A stretch of DNA of 64,000 nt, taken from the NCBI GenBank assembly GCA_030280995.1, contig JASXTE010000008.1, forward strand, positions 26,679,693-26,743,692. The letters run 5' to 3'. Source of the stretch: Hemileia vastatrix. Lineage: Eukaryota > Basidiomycota > Pucciniomycetes > Pucciniales > Zaghouaniaceae. Below the pieces are notes generated by a model. The model saw only the letters and a list, made by a program, of their open reading frames with translations, was not told the origin of the DNA and searched no databases. Made by a program: the position numbers and the translations under genes. Below, in pieces: positions 11,340 through 22,567 of this stretch. The first letter of the stretch is position 1, and each line of letters opens with the position of its first letter.

Positions 11340-11532
11340 GGGACTTGATGGTGAAATCAGCACTTTTGGTTGAGAAAGTGTGGATTTGAGTGAAATAAGT
11401 GACTTATTTCATTTTGAAATCCACCAGTATTGGGGCTAGTGTGTTTTGGAAATCCGCACTTATTTAAGTGCGGATTTGGTCAAATTTAAGTGCGGATTTG
11501 TAAGTGCCGATTTGCCAGAACTGACACCCCCT
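11340..11532 (-). repeat. H1 right terminal and subterminal repeats
   Basis: Ends in ...GCCAGAACTGACACCCCCT. Upstream lie several copies of AAGTGCGGATTTG or its complement (about 11455-11510) and AGTGACTTATTTCA, mirroring the left end. Confidence 0.7.
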
Positions 11533-11789
11533 ATTATGTAGCCTTATACTTAAGGCTCTTAAGATTACCCTAACATATTCCAACTTAAAATTAAGTACAT
11601 AAGACTTATAAAAGGTGTATATATGCGTGTATATAAGGTGTTATAATGGCATATTTTGTATATTATCATAATTTTACTTATGTATATTGTTTGTGTACTA
11701 TTAATTATTATTCCCATGTATAGTTCATGTGTTTAACATAACTTATAAGTACATTTTACTCAGTCCTGGGGATATACAGGCTGACACAA

Positions 11790-12101
11790 CTTTAGGAACT
11801 TAATTTTAACAACTTTTCACAAAAATACAAACTTTATAAAAATATATATAAAGAATTATCTAAATGAGTTTTCTAGTACAACTTCATTTTTGTATTTCTT
11901 CACTTGAATTTAAAGAACATTGATTCTACATCTCAAAAAGTTTAATATCAGATATTCAACAGGTATTTTTCATATAAAGTATACATTATAGCTTGGTTAA
12001 TTGTAAGATCTTATTTTACTTAAAGGGATAGGGTTTTCTTTTTTTTATCCCACTACCTTTGAATCTTCTTACAGCAATAAAACTGTAAGAATATTTCTAC
12101 A
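11790..12101 (+). repeat. Gypsy LTR fragment, family 1 (3' part)
   Basis: The last third of a + oriented LTR, with TTTTCTAGTACAACTTCATT, ACTTAAAGGGATAGGGTTTT and the end ...CTGTAAGAATATTTCTACA. It abuts the minus-strand RT of element C, so it marks a junction between oppositely oriented copies. Confidence 0.7.
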
Positions 12102-12104
12102 TTT

Positions 12105-12830
12105 AGTTTGTTTCTCCTTGAGGTAATCTTGTTAAATGTAATTGGTTAAGTGCAGTATCAAAATTTGTCAGAGTTCTATATTCAGGATTTAACTCTCTCT
12201 CATCATATCCTCCCATAATATTGTCTAGCCCAAAACACACTCTACCAGAAAAGGACTCCAAAATTTCCTTTACACTAGGTGGAATTCCATCATCTTTTAT
12301 TTTAACTCTATTTAACTCCCTAAGATCTGAACTACCCTGAGCTTTCCATTAGGGTTCTTGATACAGAAAACTGGACTAGAGTAACTTGATGAAGACTGTT
12401 CATATAATACAGTTCAAATTCATTCTCTAATGACTTCAATATAATCATCTTTTAAAGCTTCAGGAATCTTAATCAATTTTTGTTGCAATGGCTCATGACA
12501 AATAACAGAAATCTTATAAGGCTCCCCAGAAGAATACTTCAACACACCCCATTTCTCTTCTACAAAAGCAGTAGCCTTTGCACTTTTTACCATAACTTCA
12601 AACAACAACTTCTTTTCTTCACCTGATAACCAATCTTCAGGTCCAAAATTAACAACACCCAATCTCTTCAAAGTTATTTTTAATGGTTCAGAAAACTCTG
12701 GAGGATTCTTGACTAAGGGAAAGTCATACAGATCTCTTGATAAAATTTTTTGCTTCAAAGGTGGTTTCAATTCAGCTGGAAGAGGTTCATTAATTGACCT
12801 AACCATATTAGCTACCTTTTTATATTCTGC
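12105..12830 (-). pseudogene. Element C reverse transcriptase, N-terminal part
   Basis: Minus-strand frames read INEPLPAELKPPLKQKIL, VKNPPEFSEPLKITLKRLGV, VNFGPEDWLSGEEKKLLFEV and the first RT fingers HEPLQQKLIKIPEALKDDY. After frameshifts come IPPSVKEILESFSGRVCFGL and GGYDERELNPEYRTLTNFD. These match the RT of element E (KVVNFGPDGWLSDEEKMLLL; GGYDERELHTDS). It breaks off before the catalytic xxDD motif, so it cannot be active. Confidence 0.75.
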
Positions 12831-13079
12831 TGTGTTGAAATTGACTTTGACTTGAGGGATAATATCTCTTCTACATCTGCTGTTGTATAATTTTTTATCA
12901 GAAATTTCTTCATCATTAGAATTTGAAACAGAAAAAGTTGAAATAAAATTTTAAACTTTAATATTAACATATCCTCCCCTTTTACTTTGTCTAATTTAAC
13001 ATCTAATTTTACAACGCTATTTCTACCTTTTTCCATCACAAAATCTCCAGTAAATAAAGTTAGCTGCTCAACCCCTTGC

Positions 13080-13500
13080 TGGAGGACAGAAACAGAACTA
13101 TCACATATATATTTTTTTTGTTAATTAAATATACTAGGATTTTTTTGTTAATTTTGAAGATTTAATTGCAGTTTATCCTCTTGCTAGAGGCCATAAAATA
13201 AACTTCCAGATATATCTCCACTATTATCCAAATTCCCTTTCCAATTTAAATCCAAAAAAATAAATCCCATTTTTTGCTTTAAACTGGTTTTAACTTTATA
13301 GAATAATTTGATAATGATAACAAAAATATAGAAAAATCCATTACATAATGTCATTCCAAAGATATATCAACAGGAAATACTTGAGAATCCACTTAAATTA
13401 TCTCCAAGTGAGCTGAACTATAGTAATCAGGGATCTCTTGTTGATGAGAGATCAAAACATTCAAGAAAACAGCCCAAACTAACCCAAAAAATGGGGATTT
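13080..13500 (-). other. Conserved linker between protease and RT of element C
   Basis: No clear gene, yet the sequence is recognisably shared with F (32371-32654 plus 39490-39600), D (about 59270-59760) and, weakly, E. Landmarks include TGCAGTTTATCCTC-TTGC-RGAGGC, CTTGCTGGAGGACAG and CTCCAAGTGAGCTGA. A 5' leader or translation-control segment for pol is possible. Confidence 0.5.
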
Positions 13501-13539
13501 CCAAAATCATCATTTTTAATAAATTCACCAGGAGACAAC

Positions 13540-14114
13540 CTTTTTATCTGTCTTTTCTTGGTGCATACACAACACTGGCACATAGTGATGAGACCATCTT
13601 GTCTTCCCATTCATCATCTCCTGGGGGTGTCAACCACATATGAAGACTTCTCATATCATCACCAGCAATCTCTAAACTAATACCCATACCAGTCTGATAG
13701 CCTATTCTTTTTCAAAATTCATTAAAAATTACCAACCAAGAACCATTTTTACAGCCCCTCTAGCCACATAAAAAGGCACCCTTCAAACAGATCCACCAAC
13801 ACATTACTTCACATGTTCTGCCATTCCCATAGGTTCAGTAGTACACCCTCCAAGGCCTTTTAAATTAAAAACTGTACCAATTTTAATTAGCAAGCCTATT
13901 ATTGTAGCTTCCTCTAATGAAATTAAATTAATTTGAGACCCAGAATCTACCAGGGCCTTAACATCTTTACCATGAAAGGTAACCATGAAATATTACAGAG
14001 GAGCAGAAAATGATTTTCTACTTCCTCACCAAAGTTTTCTACATTTTCACACATATACTCCACCTCTCTAGCTGCTAACCCTCTCCATTTCAGATGCTTA
14101 TTTTCCTTCTCCAC
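13540..14114 (-). pseudogene. Element C aspartic protease region
   Basis: The frame reads MVTFHGKDVKALVDSGSQIN and LISLEEATIIGLLIKIGT; DSG is the retropepsin active-site signature and is intact here. A downstream conserved block is GCTTEPMGMAEHVK. Frameshifts follow in the part homologous to VGKVHFYVARGTV of element D. It lies just 3' of the inserted solo LTR. Confidence 0.7.
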
Positions 14115-15248
14115 TGTAGAAAGACTCTTACAGTTGCCTTTCTGTAAGCAGAATCCAAGGGAGTTGGATAAAACAAAGAAAACCCTGTACCTTTAAGTAA
14201 ATAAATATTTCACAATTATCTAAGCTATAGCCTCTACTCAATACCAAATAACCAATAAACTATTTTATATCAACGGTGTTGAGATGTAGAATCTGTGTTC
14301 TATATAATGAGGTTGAAAATCACAACAGTGAAGCTGTATTTAAAAAAGTTATATAAATGATTGAATAATATCTTTTTATGAAGCTTTTATTTTTATGAAA
14401 TTTAGTTGTTAAAATATAATCCCTGGTGATGAGACCTTTAAAGTGGTACCCTATAAGTTAATATTAATTATTATGAGTGAATTGAATATATTGTTATGTA
14501 AAAGTGTTATATTTATAAGGGTATTAAAATTTTATAAATTTTTATGAAATAATAAATAATTTTTATAATATGAGTTGTTGTGGTTGGTTGTTGTATAATC
14601 ATTGTTCCTATTATGATGTTCTCTATATGCTTTCTAATTTTGAGTCTACAAGCCTTATATGCATAGTATTTTATGTGCCCTACTTTCCCTAACTGGAGCA
14701 TTCTGGAGCTTGTCCAGAGATCTCCAGAGTTTTTACAGAGCTTGTCCAGAGTATTACAGAGCTTTTCCAGACTTCCAGACTCAATTAGACCCTTTAAAAT
14801 GTTAATAATAAATCTAGAAAAATTACTGATGATAGAGCTGCTTCCCCTTTATACTGCATTCAAATTTTGGTAGCATGCGCAGCCCTAATCACCCAGTAAA
14901 AATTATCAAAGTTAAGAAAAGTATGAAAAATCAAAAATAATTGAAAATACTTTATAAAATTATTAAAAATTATATAAAAATGTTAATAATTCCAGAAAAA
15001 TGTCAAAAGGTTCTTTAGACTCCTTAATTCAATTTACATGCACTTTTAGACATATAATTGAATTTCCTGCCTGGTAATTATTTGTTAAATATTGACCTGT
15101 ATAACCAGCTCTTTTTAACAAATTTTAATGCTTAATTTATTTAATATAACCATTTCAAAATAGTATTGGCATTAAAAATATCAAAAATAATTCACCAAAA
15201 ATCCATTATACTAGACTTGAGTGCCATACTAAACTCTTGACTACCACA
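14115..15248 (-). repeat. Solo LTR, family 1, inserted at the gag/pol junction of C
   Basis: Complete 1134-bp LTR on the minus strand: TGTGGTAGTCAAGAG... to ...CTCTTTCTACA. On the minus strand the flanks read CTAGTGG before and GTGGAGAAGG after, so GTGG is duplicated. Uninterrupted relatives F (40270-40330) and D (58620-58690) have continuous sequence here. This is therefore a separate insertion reduced to a solo LTR, not the 3' LTR of C. Confidence 0.75.
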
Positions 15249-17200
15249 CCACTAGGGCTAGACTAATCATAAATAAATCTCTTAAAGAGAGAGAAATCTG
15301 AAGTTAATTTACTCTTCACAACACCTCCTCCATAGAATTTCCTTGATCAGCTACTACTAGCCATTCATATTGAACTTTATTTTTATTACAGTTGGCCCTG
15401 GGCACCTATTGAGGACCCACATTTCCATCTTACCCCCCATAATAACATCTTTATCTTCAATAGCCCTAGCTCCATTGCCTACTAATTTCCCTAATCCAGA
15501 TTCATCACTTGTACTTGTTACCCCTTCCATAAGAATCAGAACACTAAGACTTGGTCTGGGGAAAGATTCCATTGGTACATTCTCCTCAGAATCTGATTCA
15601 TCTTCTACAGGTATGAGCTCACCATTTAAATCCAACTTTCCAAAACTAGGAGTCCCCATATCTACCATCTGCTTCTGCATTCTATAAATTTTGTCCTTAG
15701 AGTAATGTTTTGTTTCCATATTTTTAATCTCTGTCTTGCATGCTTTATCCTTTGATTGGCTCTTAATTCTGCTCTTATTTTTAGTAGCAACTATACACCT
15801 AGCAGCATCCACATCATATTTACTCACCATACAGTTACCATCCACTCTAGCAACTGAACACAACTCCAGACCACCAAAAGAAGTTGAAAAAATAGCCTTA
15901 CTGATCTCCTTCTCCTTTCTTTTATCAAATTTTCCACATTCATTACCACCATTCTTTTTACCACCTTTAGCATCATCATCATCATCACCATTTAATTCTC
16001 TAAATCTGGCCCTTTTTTCAGCCATCATATTCCTTCTAACCAAATCTCAAGGAGCTTTCCCATCACTAATTTTGATGAGAGATCCATCAGGGAAGTTTTA
16101 AACCTTTCCATCAAATTTGACTCTACCAGATTTCAAGTCATTATCCAAATAGAAACAATCACTAGCTCTGTGCCCCCCTACTATTACAATAGGAGCACAC
16201 CCTGGGTTTTCCATATCCACTTTTACCATTCACATTACTACCTCCATCACCATTTCCATTCCCAGAAAACCAGTTACAATTGCCATTAAAGACATAGTTC
16301 CTCCTCTCATAACATTTAGATTGATAAGAGGAAGAAGTTGAAGATAAAGCCACAGGCGTTCAGTTGGCCTTTTGAGTTTCTTGAAAGAATATTTATAGCT
16401 ACCTTTTTAAGTCAGCTATGTAATCCAGCATCTTTTTTTCCAGACTCCCCTTAACCTTCGCAGCAGTCTGACTTATCTGAGCCTTCTTTTCCTCATGAGC
16501 TTTTACCATAATTTTTGATATTTTGGGCCAAAACTTCACTAACCCTTCTGAAATATTGAGTAAAAGATTCTTGATATTTTTCCAGAGCCATAAGTTTTAG
16601 ATACACATGGATATTTTTTAATGAAATTTAAAGAAGGCAGCTTCTTTTACCCATTTAGCAGATTCATAATCAAGTTTTTTCTAGGAAGTTCCTTCAACAC
16701 ATCCATCCTAATATACCTACTAAAAAATTACAATAATAGATTCAGGGCCTGATTTTCATGTCCTGTTTCATCCACCAAAATAAAATATACCACCACTTCA
16801 TTAAACTTTCCACATAAATTTTTAATGTCAACCATATTAGAAAAATCATCTTTAGCCAGACAATTACTAAAAAGCTTGTTAAGGTTTACCATAGTATACC
16901 TTAAATCCCATCTATCAACCATCTCTTTTGAAAAATTCAACCAATCCCATTTTTTATATCCATTGATAGCAATGACCTCTTTCTCAACCTCTTTATCCGC
17001 AATAAAAAATTTGATTTGCTTCACCACACCCAAATGCAAAGCCCCATCCACATCAGTAGCAGCTTTGTACCTGCTTAAAAACATTTAACTTCTTCACAAT
17101 AAAACTTGGGCCCATCCCATGATACAAGACAAACCAATGCTATCACTGGAGTAAAAGAACCAGAAATATGAGATTCAGAAGCAGAAGAAATCCCAAAAGT
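15249..17200 (-). pseudogene. Element C gag
   Basis: Minus-strand gag in several frames. The N-terminus reads SSASES...SWDGPKF. The capsid-like helical part is KKWDWLNFSKEMVDRWDLRY, then TMVNLNKLFSNCLAKDDFSN. A CCHC zinc knuckle reads VCSYCNSRG, then after a frameshift in a C-run GHRASDC. A Lys/Glu-rich tail contains DGNCMVSKYDVDAAR, YSKDKIYRMQKQMVDMGTPS and an acidic DESDSEENVP. Three or more frameshifts and stops. Confidence 0.75.
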
Positions 17201-17328
17201 ATAATTTAAAAGTGTTAAAATAAAATAAGCATTTGTTAAATAAGCCCCTTGCAGGCTCAGAATGTCCAGATACTAAGTAAGGTCAATTAAGAGCTAGAGA
17301 ATTCAAACCCCACATTGGGTTCCACCTA

Positions 17329-18390
17329 TGTAGAAAGACTCTTACAGTTGACTTTCTGTAAGCAGAATCCAAGGAGTTGGATAAACAGAAGAAAACCCTG
17401 TCCCTTTAAGTAAGATATAGGTTCACAATTATCTAAGCTAATATATATCCTTGATAAGAAAAGACTAGCTGACTATTTGATTATAACAGTACAGAGATGT
17501 TGAATCAGTGTTCTTTTAGCTTTGATGAAAAAATTACAAGAGTAAAGTTTTCCTAGAAAAGTTATTTAAGGGATTGAGTATAAATATTTTTATAAAGTTT
17601 ATATTTTTGTGAACAAGAGTTTTAATCAAGTCCCTGAAGATAAGACCTTTAAAATGATACCCGATAAGTATATTTAAATGTGTTGTGAAATAATATTTAT
17701 AAAGTGTTATATAAAAGTGTTATTTTATAAGGTTATTACAAATTAATAATTGTTGATATGTGTTTTTAATAATGATAAGATAATAATTGTATGATTTCAG
17801 AATTCTAATATAAGATATGATGATAATGTAATTTTGAGTCTACAGCTTTATATGCACAGTTAGGGCATGTGCCCTATTTTCCCTTCCCAGAGCATCTCAG
17901 ATCTTGTCTGGAGTATCATGGAGTTTGTATGGAGCTTGTAAAGACTTCCGGAATCAATTAGAACCTAAAAACATTAATTAAAAATATAGCTACTTCTCCT
18001 TTATATTTGAAACTTATTTTTGTGGCCTGTGAAACCTTATTCATCTAATTAAAAATCATCAAAGTTAAGTAATTTATAAAAAACTAAAAATAATCAAAAA
18101 TCCTTTATAAAATTATTAAAAATAGTAGATAAGTAGTAAAAATTTCCATAATCTCTTGAGACTCCTGAATTCTATTTCCACTCATATTAAAGCCTATACT
18201 TGAATTTATTGAGCTTTAAACATTTGTTTAATCTTGAATTGTAAAATTAACCCCTTTTCAACATAAATACAATCCATTCTTTCAAATAAAAATTATATAG
18301 AATTATATTGGCCTTTCCAATCTCTATGATAATCTTCCCATATCCTCTATAAATAAAACTTATTGTCATACTAATCTTTAGGCTGCCACA
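17329..18390 (-). repeat. 5' LTR of element C
   Basis: Minus-strand LTR, TGTGGCAGCCTAAAG (at 18390) to ...AGAGTCTTTCTACA (17329). It is followed leftwards by the primer-site-like GGTGGAACCCAATGTGGGG. 1062 bp. Confidence 0.8.
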
Positions 18391-18953
18391 AAATATGTAA
18401 CAAACACTTTGAAAGTACTTTCTTCTTTTGCCGGCCCAGAAAATCCTCTTGAAGCTTGGTAATTTATTCTTATTTTTAAAACAACAATTTTTGATTTATT
18501 TTATCTTTCATGAAGGCTTCAGATAGTATATTTCCCTAAGATGTGTCCCGCAGCCTTTACTATTTCTTCACTCAATGCAAATTGTTTCACACTGTGGTGT
18601 TACAAAGCTGGGTAGGCCTTTGGAGTGCATATTTGGAGGTATTTTTTATGTAGGGTATACTTGGGGTTATGGTTTTTTTTATTGGTGTTTTGTTAGTTTT
18701 TAGATGTTTAGTTGTGTTTTTGTAGGCTTAAGATAGGGTCAATTATTACTTAATTTCCTTTCTTTTCTCATCATTTTGGTATGTGTTATGTGTTATTAGC
18801 TTGTTTCTATGTGTAGTTACTGTTTTTTTGTTGTTTTAGAGCATTTTTTGGGTGTTTTTGGACGTTTAAGGGCCTAAAAGCAGCTAACAGCCACTGGGAA
18901 GCCCACCCACATGCGCGCATGGAAGACTCTAAAGGCATTTATTTGCATGTAGA
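18391..18953. other. No gene seen
   Basis: AT-rich, with a T/G-rich stretch at 18640-18860. It separates the LTR of C from a + strand gag fragment. The only other point is a small GC-rich patch, CACATGCGCGCATGGAAG, at about 18910. Confidence 0.4.
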
Positions 18954-19851
18954 ATGGTGGACTTAACCAAGAAGTTTCACATCTTTGTACAGGAAACTAA
19001 GAAGGTGAATAAGGCCTCAATTCAGCAGACTAAGCCTTTTGAGAGGAGGGCAGGTGGTGGTAGTGATCCTTGGGTGTGCTCCTATTGTAGTAGGAGGGGG
19101 AACAAGTCAAATGATTGTTGGGCTCTGAAAAAAGATGTGTCAGAGGGAAAGGTGGAGTTTGATGGCAGGATGTTCAAGTTCTCTGATGGTTGATTTGTGA
19201 AGCCCAGTGAGCAGCAGGCTCCTGTTGATTTGGTCAGGAGAAGGGGTGGTCTCAATCAGAAGAGGCTAAGGTTTGAAGAGATTTCTGATCAGCGGAAGTC
19301 TTCTGGTAAAGAAAGTGTTTATGTCAAGGGGAAGGGGAAGGAGGTCAATAAGGTCTCTTTTTATACTTCTTAATATGGTTTGGAGTTTTATTCTTATGAA
19401 AAACAGCCAAAGAGGGAATGTTTGGCTGGTGTTTATGATGTTGATGCTGCGAAAGTGGGCAGGCCCAAGAGCACTTCACAGGCTCAGCCTAAGCCCAAGG
19501 CTCCCAAATTGGATACAAAGATGGATTCCAGGAGGAAATTTAGTAAGGAGGAGCTGCAAAATATGCAGAAGGGAATTTCAGATATGGGCCTACCAAGTTT
19601 TAATGCTTATGATCTGAAAGGGGATCCAATACTAATGGATTTGGATTCTGACTGTGAGGAGGATGTTCCTTTGGCTTCCATACCAAAACACAGTGGGGAA
19701 ATGGCCACAAGGGATGGTTCTGGTTTGGTTCATGTGGTCAGGAAACCTGTATACGGAGGTGCTGGACCTCAATAGGCATCAAGGCCTGAGGTGGTGAAAC
19801 CAAGAGCTCATTTTGAGAGGCCATTGGTTTCAGGAAGAGCTGATGTGACAG
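18954..19851 (+). pseudogene. Gypsy gag 3' fragment (subfamily of element E)
   Basis: Reads MVDLTKKFHIFVQETKKVN, then a zinc knuckle CSYCSRRGNKSNDC whose usual His is Asn, then KVEFDGRMFKFSDG and a stop. Next come AGVYDVDAAKVGRPKSTSQA, FSKEELQNMQKGISDMGLPS, DSDCEEDVPLASIP and RAHFERPLVSG. It is closer to the gag of element E than to that of C. It stops at the LTR at 19852. Confidence 0.75.
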
Positions 19852-20951
19852 TGTGGTACTCAAAAGTTTAGTATGGCACTCAAGTTTATTATAAAGGTAT
19901 TTTGGTGAATGATTGTTGAGATTAGAATAACAAATCTAATTTTAAAATGGTTATATTAAATAAATTAAGTATTAAAAGTGGTTAAAAAGGGTTGATTCTA
20001 TGGTTCAAGGTTTAAAAAAAAATTACCAACTGGAAAATACAAGTATAGGCCTAAAAGTGCATAGAAATTAAATCCAGGAGTCTCAAGAGCCTTTGTAAAA
20101 TTTTCTGGAATTCTTACTATTTTTCTACTATATTTAATAATTTTATAAAGTATTTTTGATATTTTTAATTTTTCATAATTTCATTAACTTTGATAATTTT
20201 TTACTAGATGAATAGGGCTATGAAAGCCAAGAAAATTAGAATAGAATATATAGTAGAAGTAGCTCTATCATCTGTAATTATTCTAGATTTTTTATTAATA
20301 TTTTAAAGGTTCTAATTGAGTCCAGAAGTCCATATGAGCTCCAAACTAATTCTGGAGATCTCCAGATGAGCTCTGGAATGCTCCTGTTAGGGAAAGTGGG
20401 GCACATTACATACTATTCAAATAAAGCCTGTATACTTGAAACTAAAAATAAGAGAACATCATAGATCATACAACAACCAATAACCAACAACACATATATA
20501 ACAATCATTAATTATTTTTCATAAAAAATTAGAAGATTTTAATACCCTTATAAATATAACACTTTTACATAACAATATATTAAATTCACTCATCATCATA
20601 AATATTAACCTATAGGGTACCATTCTTAAGGTGTCATCAGCAGGAATCTTATTTTAACAACTAAATCTCATAAAAATAAAAAATTCTATAAAATATATTA
20701 TTCAATCATTTATATAACTTTTCTAAATACAGCTTCACTGTTGTGTTTATCAACCTCATTATAAAGAAAACTCATTTTAAATCTCAAAAACATTAATAAA
20801 AGATATTTTACTGGTTATTTCTTATCAATTAGAGGTTATAGCTTAGATAATTGTGAGCTTTTTATTTACTTAAAGGGAAAGGATTTTCTCCAGTTTATCC
20901 AACTCCCTTGAATTCTGCTTACAGCAAGGCAACTGTAAGAGTCTTTCTACA
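19852..20951 (+). repeat. 5' LTR of arm A
   Basis: TGTGGTACTCAAAAGTTTAG... to ...GTAAGAGTCTTTCTACA, 1100 bp, + orientation, apparently full length. It directly follows the gag fragment at 18954-19851. Confidence 0.85.
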
Positions 20952-20975
20952 TTGGTGACTCCAAATGTGGGGTTT
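20952..20975 (+). other. Putative tRNA primer-binding site
   Basis: TTGGTGACTCCAAATGTGGGG starts right after the LTR. All family copies have TGG-xxx-CCCAA-(T/A)-GTGGGG-like sequence here, as expected if a tRNA 3' CCA end primes reverse transcription. Which tRNA is not determined. Confidence 0.55.
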
Positions 20976-21090
20976 GAATTTTCTGGTTTTTAATCAATCT
21001 TAAATGATATATGGACTATCTTAGCCTTAAAGAGGCTTATTTAACAAAAAATTCTCTTATTTTAATTATTTTATCTTATAAATCTTTGGG

Positions 21091-21583
21091 ATGTCTTCTA
21101 CTTCTGGATCTGGTTTTTCTGTTCCTGTTTGAGCTTCAGTCAGTATTGTTTCCTGTAATGGGCCCAAGTTTAATGGGGAAGAAGTTAAACAGTTTTTAAA
21201 TTGATATGAAGCTTCTGCGCTGTTGATGGGGCTTCACATTTGGACATGGTGAAGCATGTTATGTTCTTTATTTTTGATAGAGAGGTGGAATTGGATGTTA
21301 TTGAGATGGAAGGTTATAAGAAGTCGGACTGGCTAAAATTTTCATAACAAATAGTTGATAGATTGGGAGTCAGGTATACTATGGTGGACCTCAACAAAAT
21401 TTCTAGTGAATGGAAAGCTAAAGGTGGTGCTTTTAATATGGTGGAATTCAAGAATGTATGTAGGCAGTTTACTGAAAAGATCCATTATCTGCTTCTGATG
21501 GAGGAGAAGGCTTTTTTTTTGGTCAGCATGTAGTTTGGAGATCAGGATGGAGGTATTGAAGGAACTGTCTAAGAAAAACAAGA
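21091..21583 (+). pseudogene. Arm A gag, 5' half
   Basis: Begins MSSTSGSGFSVPV and a stop, then NGPKFNGEEVKQFLN. It continues with a capsid-like part (DLNKISSEWKAKGGAFNMVEF) and breaks at ...IRMEVLKEL-SKKNKI near 21583. From there the sequence turns into the reverse complement of the same gag region (arm B). Several stops and frameshifts. Confidence 0.75.
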
Positions 21584-21585
21584 TA

Positions 21586-22094
21586 GTACTTTCATGTTGT
21601 TGTTCCTACACAGTTTCTTCAAAGCCTCCATCCTGATCTCCCTACTTAATGCTGACCAAAACAAATCCTTCACCTGATTTTCATGGCCAATCTCCTCCAT
21701 CATAATTAGATAATCCACCACTCCGGTAAACTTACTACACAGCTTCTTGAAGTCCACAATATTAGAAACACAACCTTTAGCTTTCCGTTCACTGAAAATT
21801 TTGTTGAGCTCCACCATAGTATACCTGACTCCCTATCTATCAACCATCTCTTTTGACAATTTTAACAAATCCCACTTTTTATAATCTTCCATCTCAATAA
21901 CCTCCAATTCCACCTCTATATCAACAATAGAGAACCTAACCTTCTTCACCATGTCCAAATGTGAAGCCCCAACAACAGCAGAAGCAGCTTCATAATGATT
22001 TAGAAACCGTTTAAATTCTTCCCCATATAGCTGAAACAATCCTGACCAAAGCACCAAGAGGAAGAGAAACACCAGATCCAGCAGCAGAAGACAT
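21586..22094 (-). pseudogene. Arm B gag, 5' half, inverted
   Basis: Minus-strand mirror of arm A. MSSAAGSGVSLPLGAL starts at 22094. The capsid-like part MVELNKIFSERKAKGCVSNI runs into GHENQVKDLFWSALSREIRM and ends EALKKLCRNNNMK at the junction. The arms meet at the same gag codon but have diverged in sequence. Upstream (rightwards) lie the primer site and the LTR of arm B. Confidence 0.75.
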
Positions 22095-22232
22095 CCCAAA
22101 AATATAAGATTAAACCATTAAAATAAGATAACTGTTTGTTAAATAAGCTTCTTTCAGGCTAAAATAGTCTAGATACCAAGTAAGATTGATTAAAAACCAG
22201 AAAATTTGAATACCATGTTGGGTGCCACCAAT

Positions 22233-22567
22233 TTAGAAAGACTCTTACAGTTGCCTTGCTGTAAGCAGAATTAAAGTGGGTTGGATAAACCAAAGAAAAC
22301 CCTGTTCCTTTAAGTAAAATAAAGGGTTCAAAATTATCTAAGCTATAAACTCTACTTGATAAGAAATGACCAATAAAATATTTGTTATTAATGGTGTTGA
22401 GATGTAGAATAAGTTTTTTTAATAATGAGGTTTAAAAACACAGAAGTGAAGCTGTATTTAAAAAAGTTATTGAAATGATTGAAAAATATGTTTTTATAAA
22501 GATTTTATTTTTATAATATTTAGTTGTTAAAATCTAGTCCCTGGTGATGAGACCTTTATAATGGTAC
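22233..22567 (-). repeat. LTR of arm B, 3' portion (left of the chromovirus)
   Basis: Minus-strand LTR end: position 22233 matches the TGTAGAAAGACTCTTACAG edge of other copies with the first bases changed. It runs to the target duplication GGTAC at 22563-22567, where the chromovirus begins. The remainder is at 30992-31767. Confidence 0.75.
22563..22567. repeat. Target-site duplication GGTAC (left)
   Basis: GGTAC directly precedes TGTCACGC. The same five bases follow the element at 30987-30991 and continue the LTR of arm B (GGTACCCTATAAG). Confidence 0.9.

Larger units (their letters stand above)
6919..11532. mobile_element. PIF/Harbinger-like DNA transposon H1, complete
   Basis: Both ends are present. 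The left end reads AGGGGGTGTCAGTTCTGGCA and the right end is its reverse complement; the inverted match runs about 24 bp before the first mismatch. Direct ATT lies outside both ends (6916-6918 and 11533-11535). If the leading A is excluded, the duplicated target is TA. The element is 4.6 kb and holds the usual gene pair in convergent arrangement: a Myb/trihelix-like accessory gene (+) and a DDE transposase (-). The transposase frame is intact, so H1 may still be able to supply transposase, although the accessory gene is broken. Confidence 0.85.
12105..18390 (-). mobile_element. Gypsy element C, 3'-truncated, with solo LTR insertion
   Basis: Order on the minus strand: 5' LTR (18390-17329), primer site, gag (about 17200-15300), inserted solo LTR (15248-14115), protease (about 14114-13540), non-coding linker (13500-13080) and the first half of RT (12830-12105). 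It is cut there by an oppositely oriented LTR fragment. RNase H, integrase and 3' LTR are missing. Confidence 0.75.

Noticed and set aside
15249..15356. 3' LTR of element C directly after gag
   Set aside because: Comparison with elements D and F shows pol continues on the far side and the LTR has its own target duplication, so it is a solo insertion.
15370..16101. Plus-strand open frames over 100 codons opposite the gag of element C
   Set aside because: They mirror real minus-strand gag sequence and contain no motif; shadow frames.
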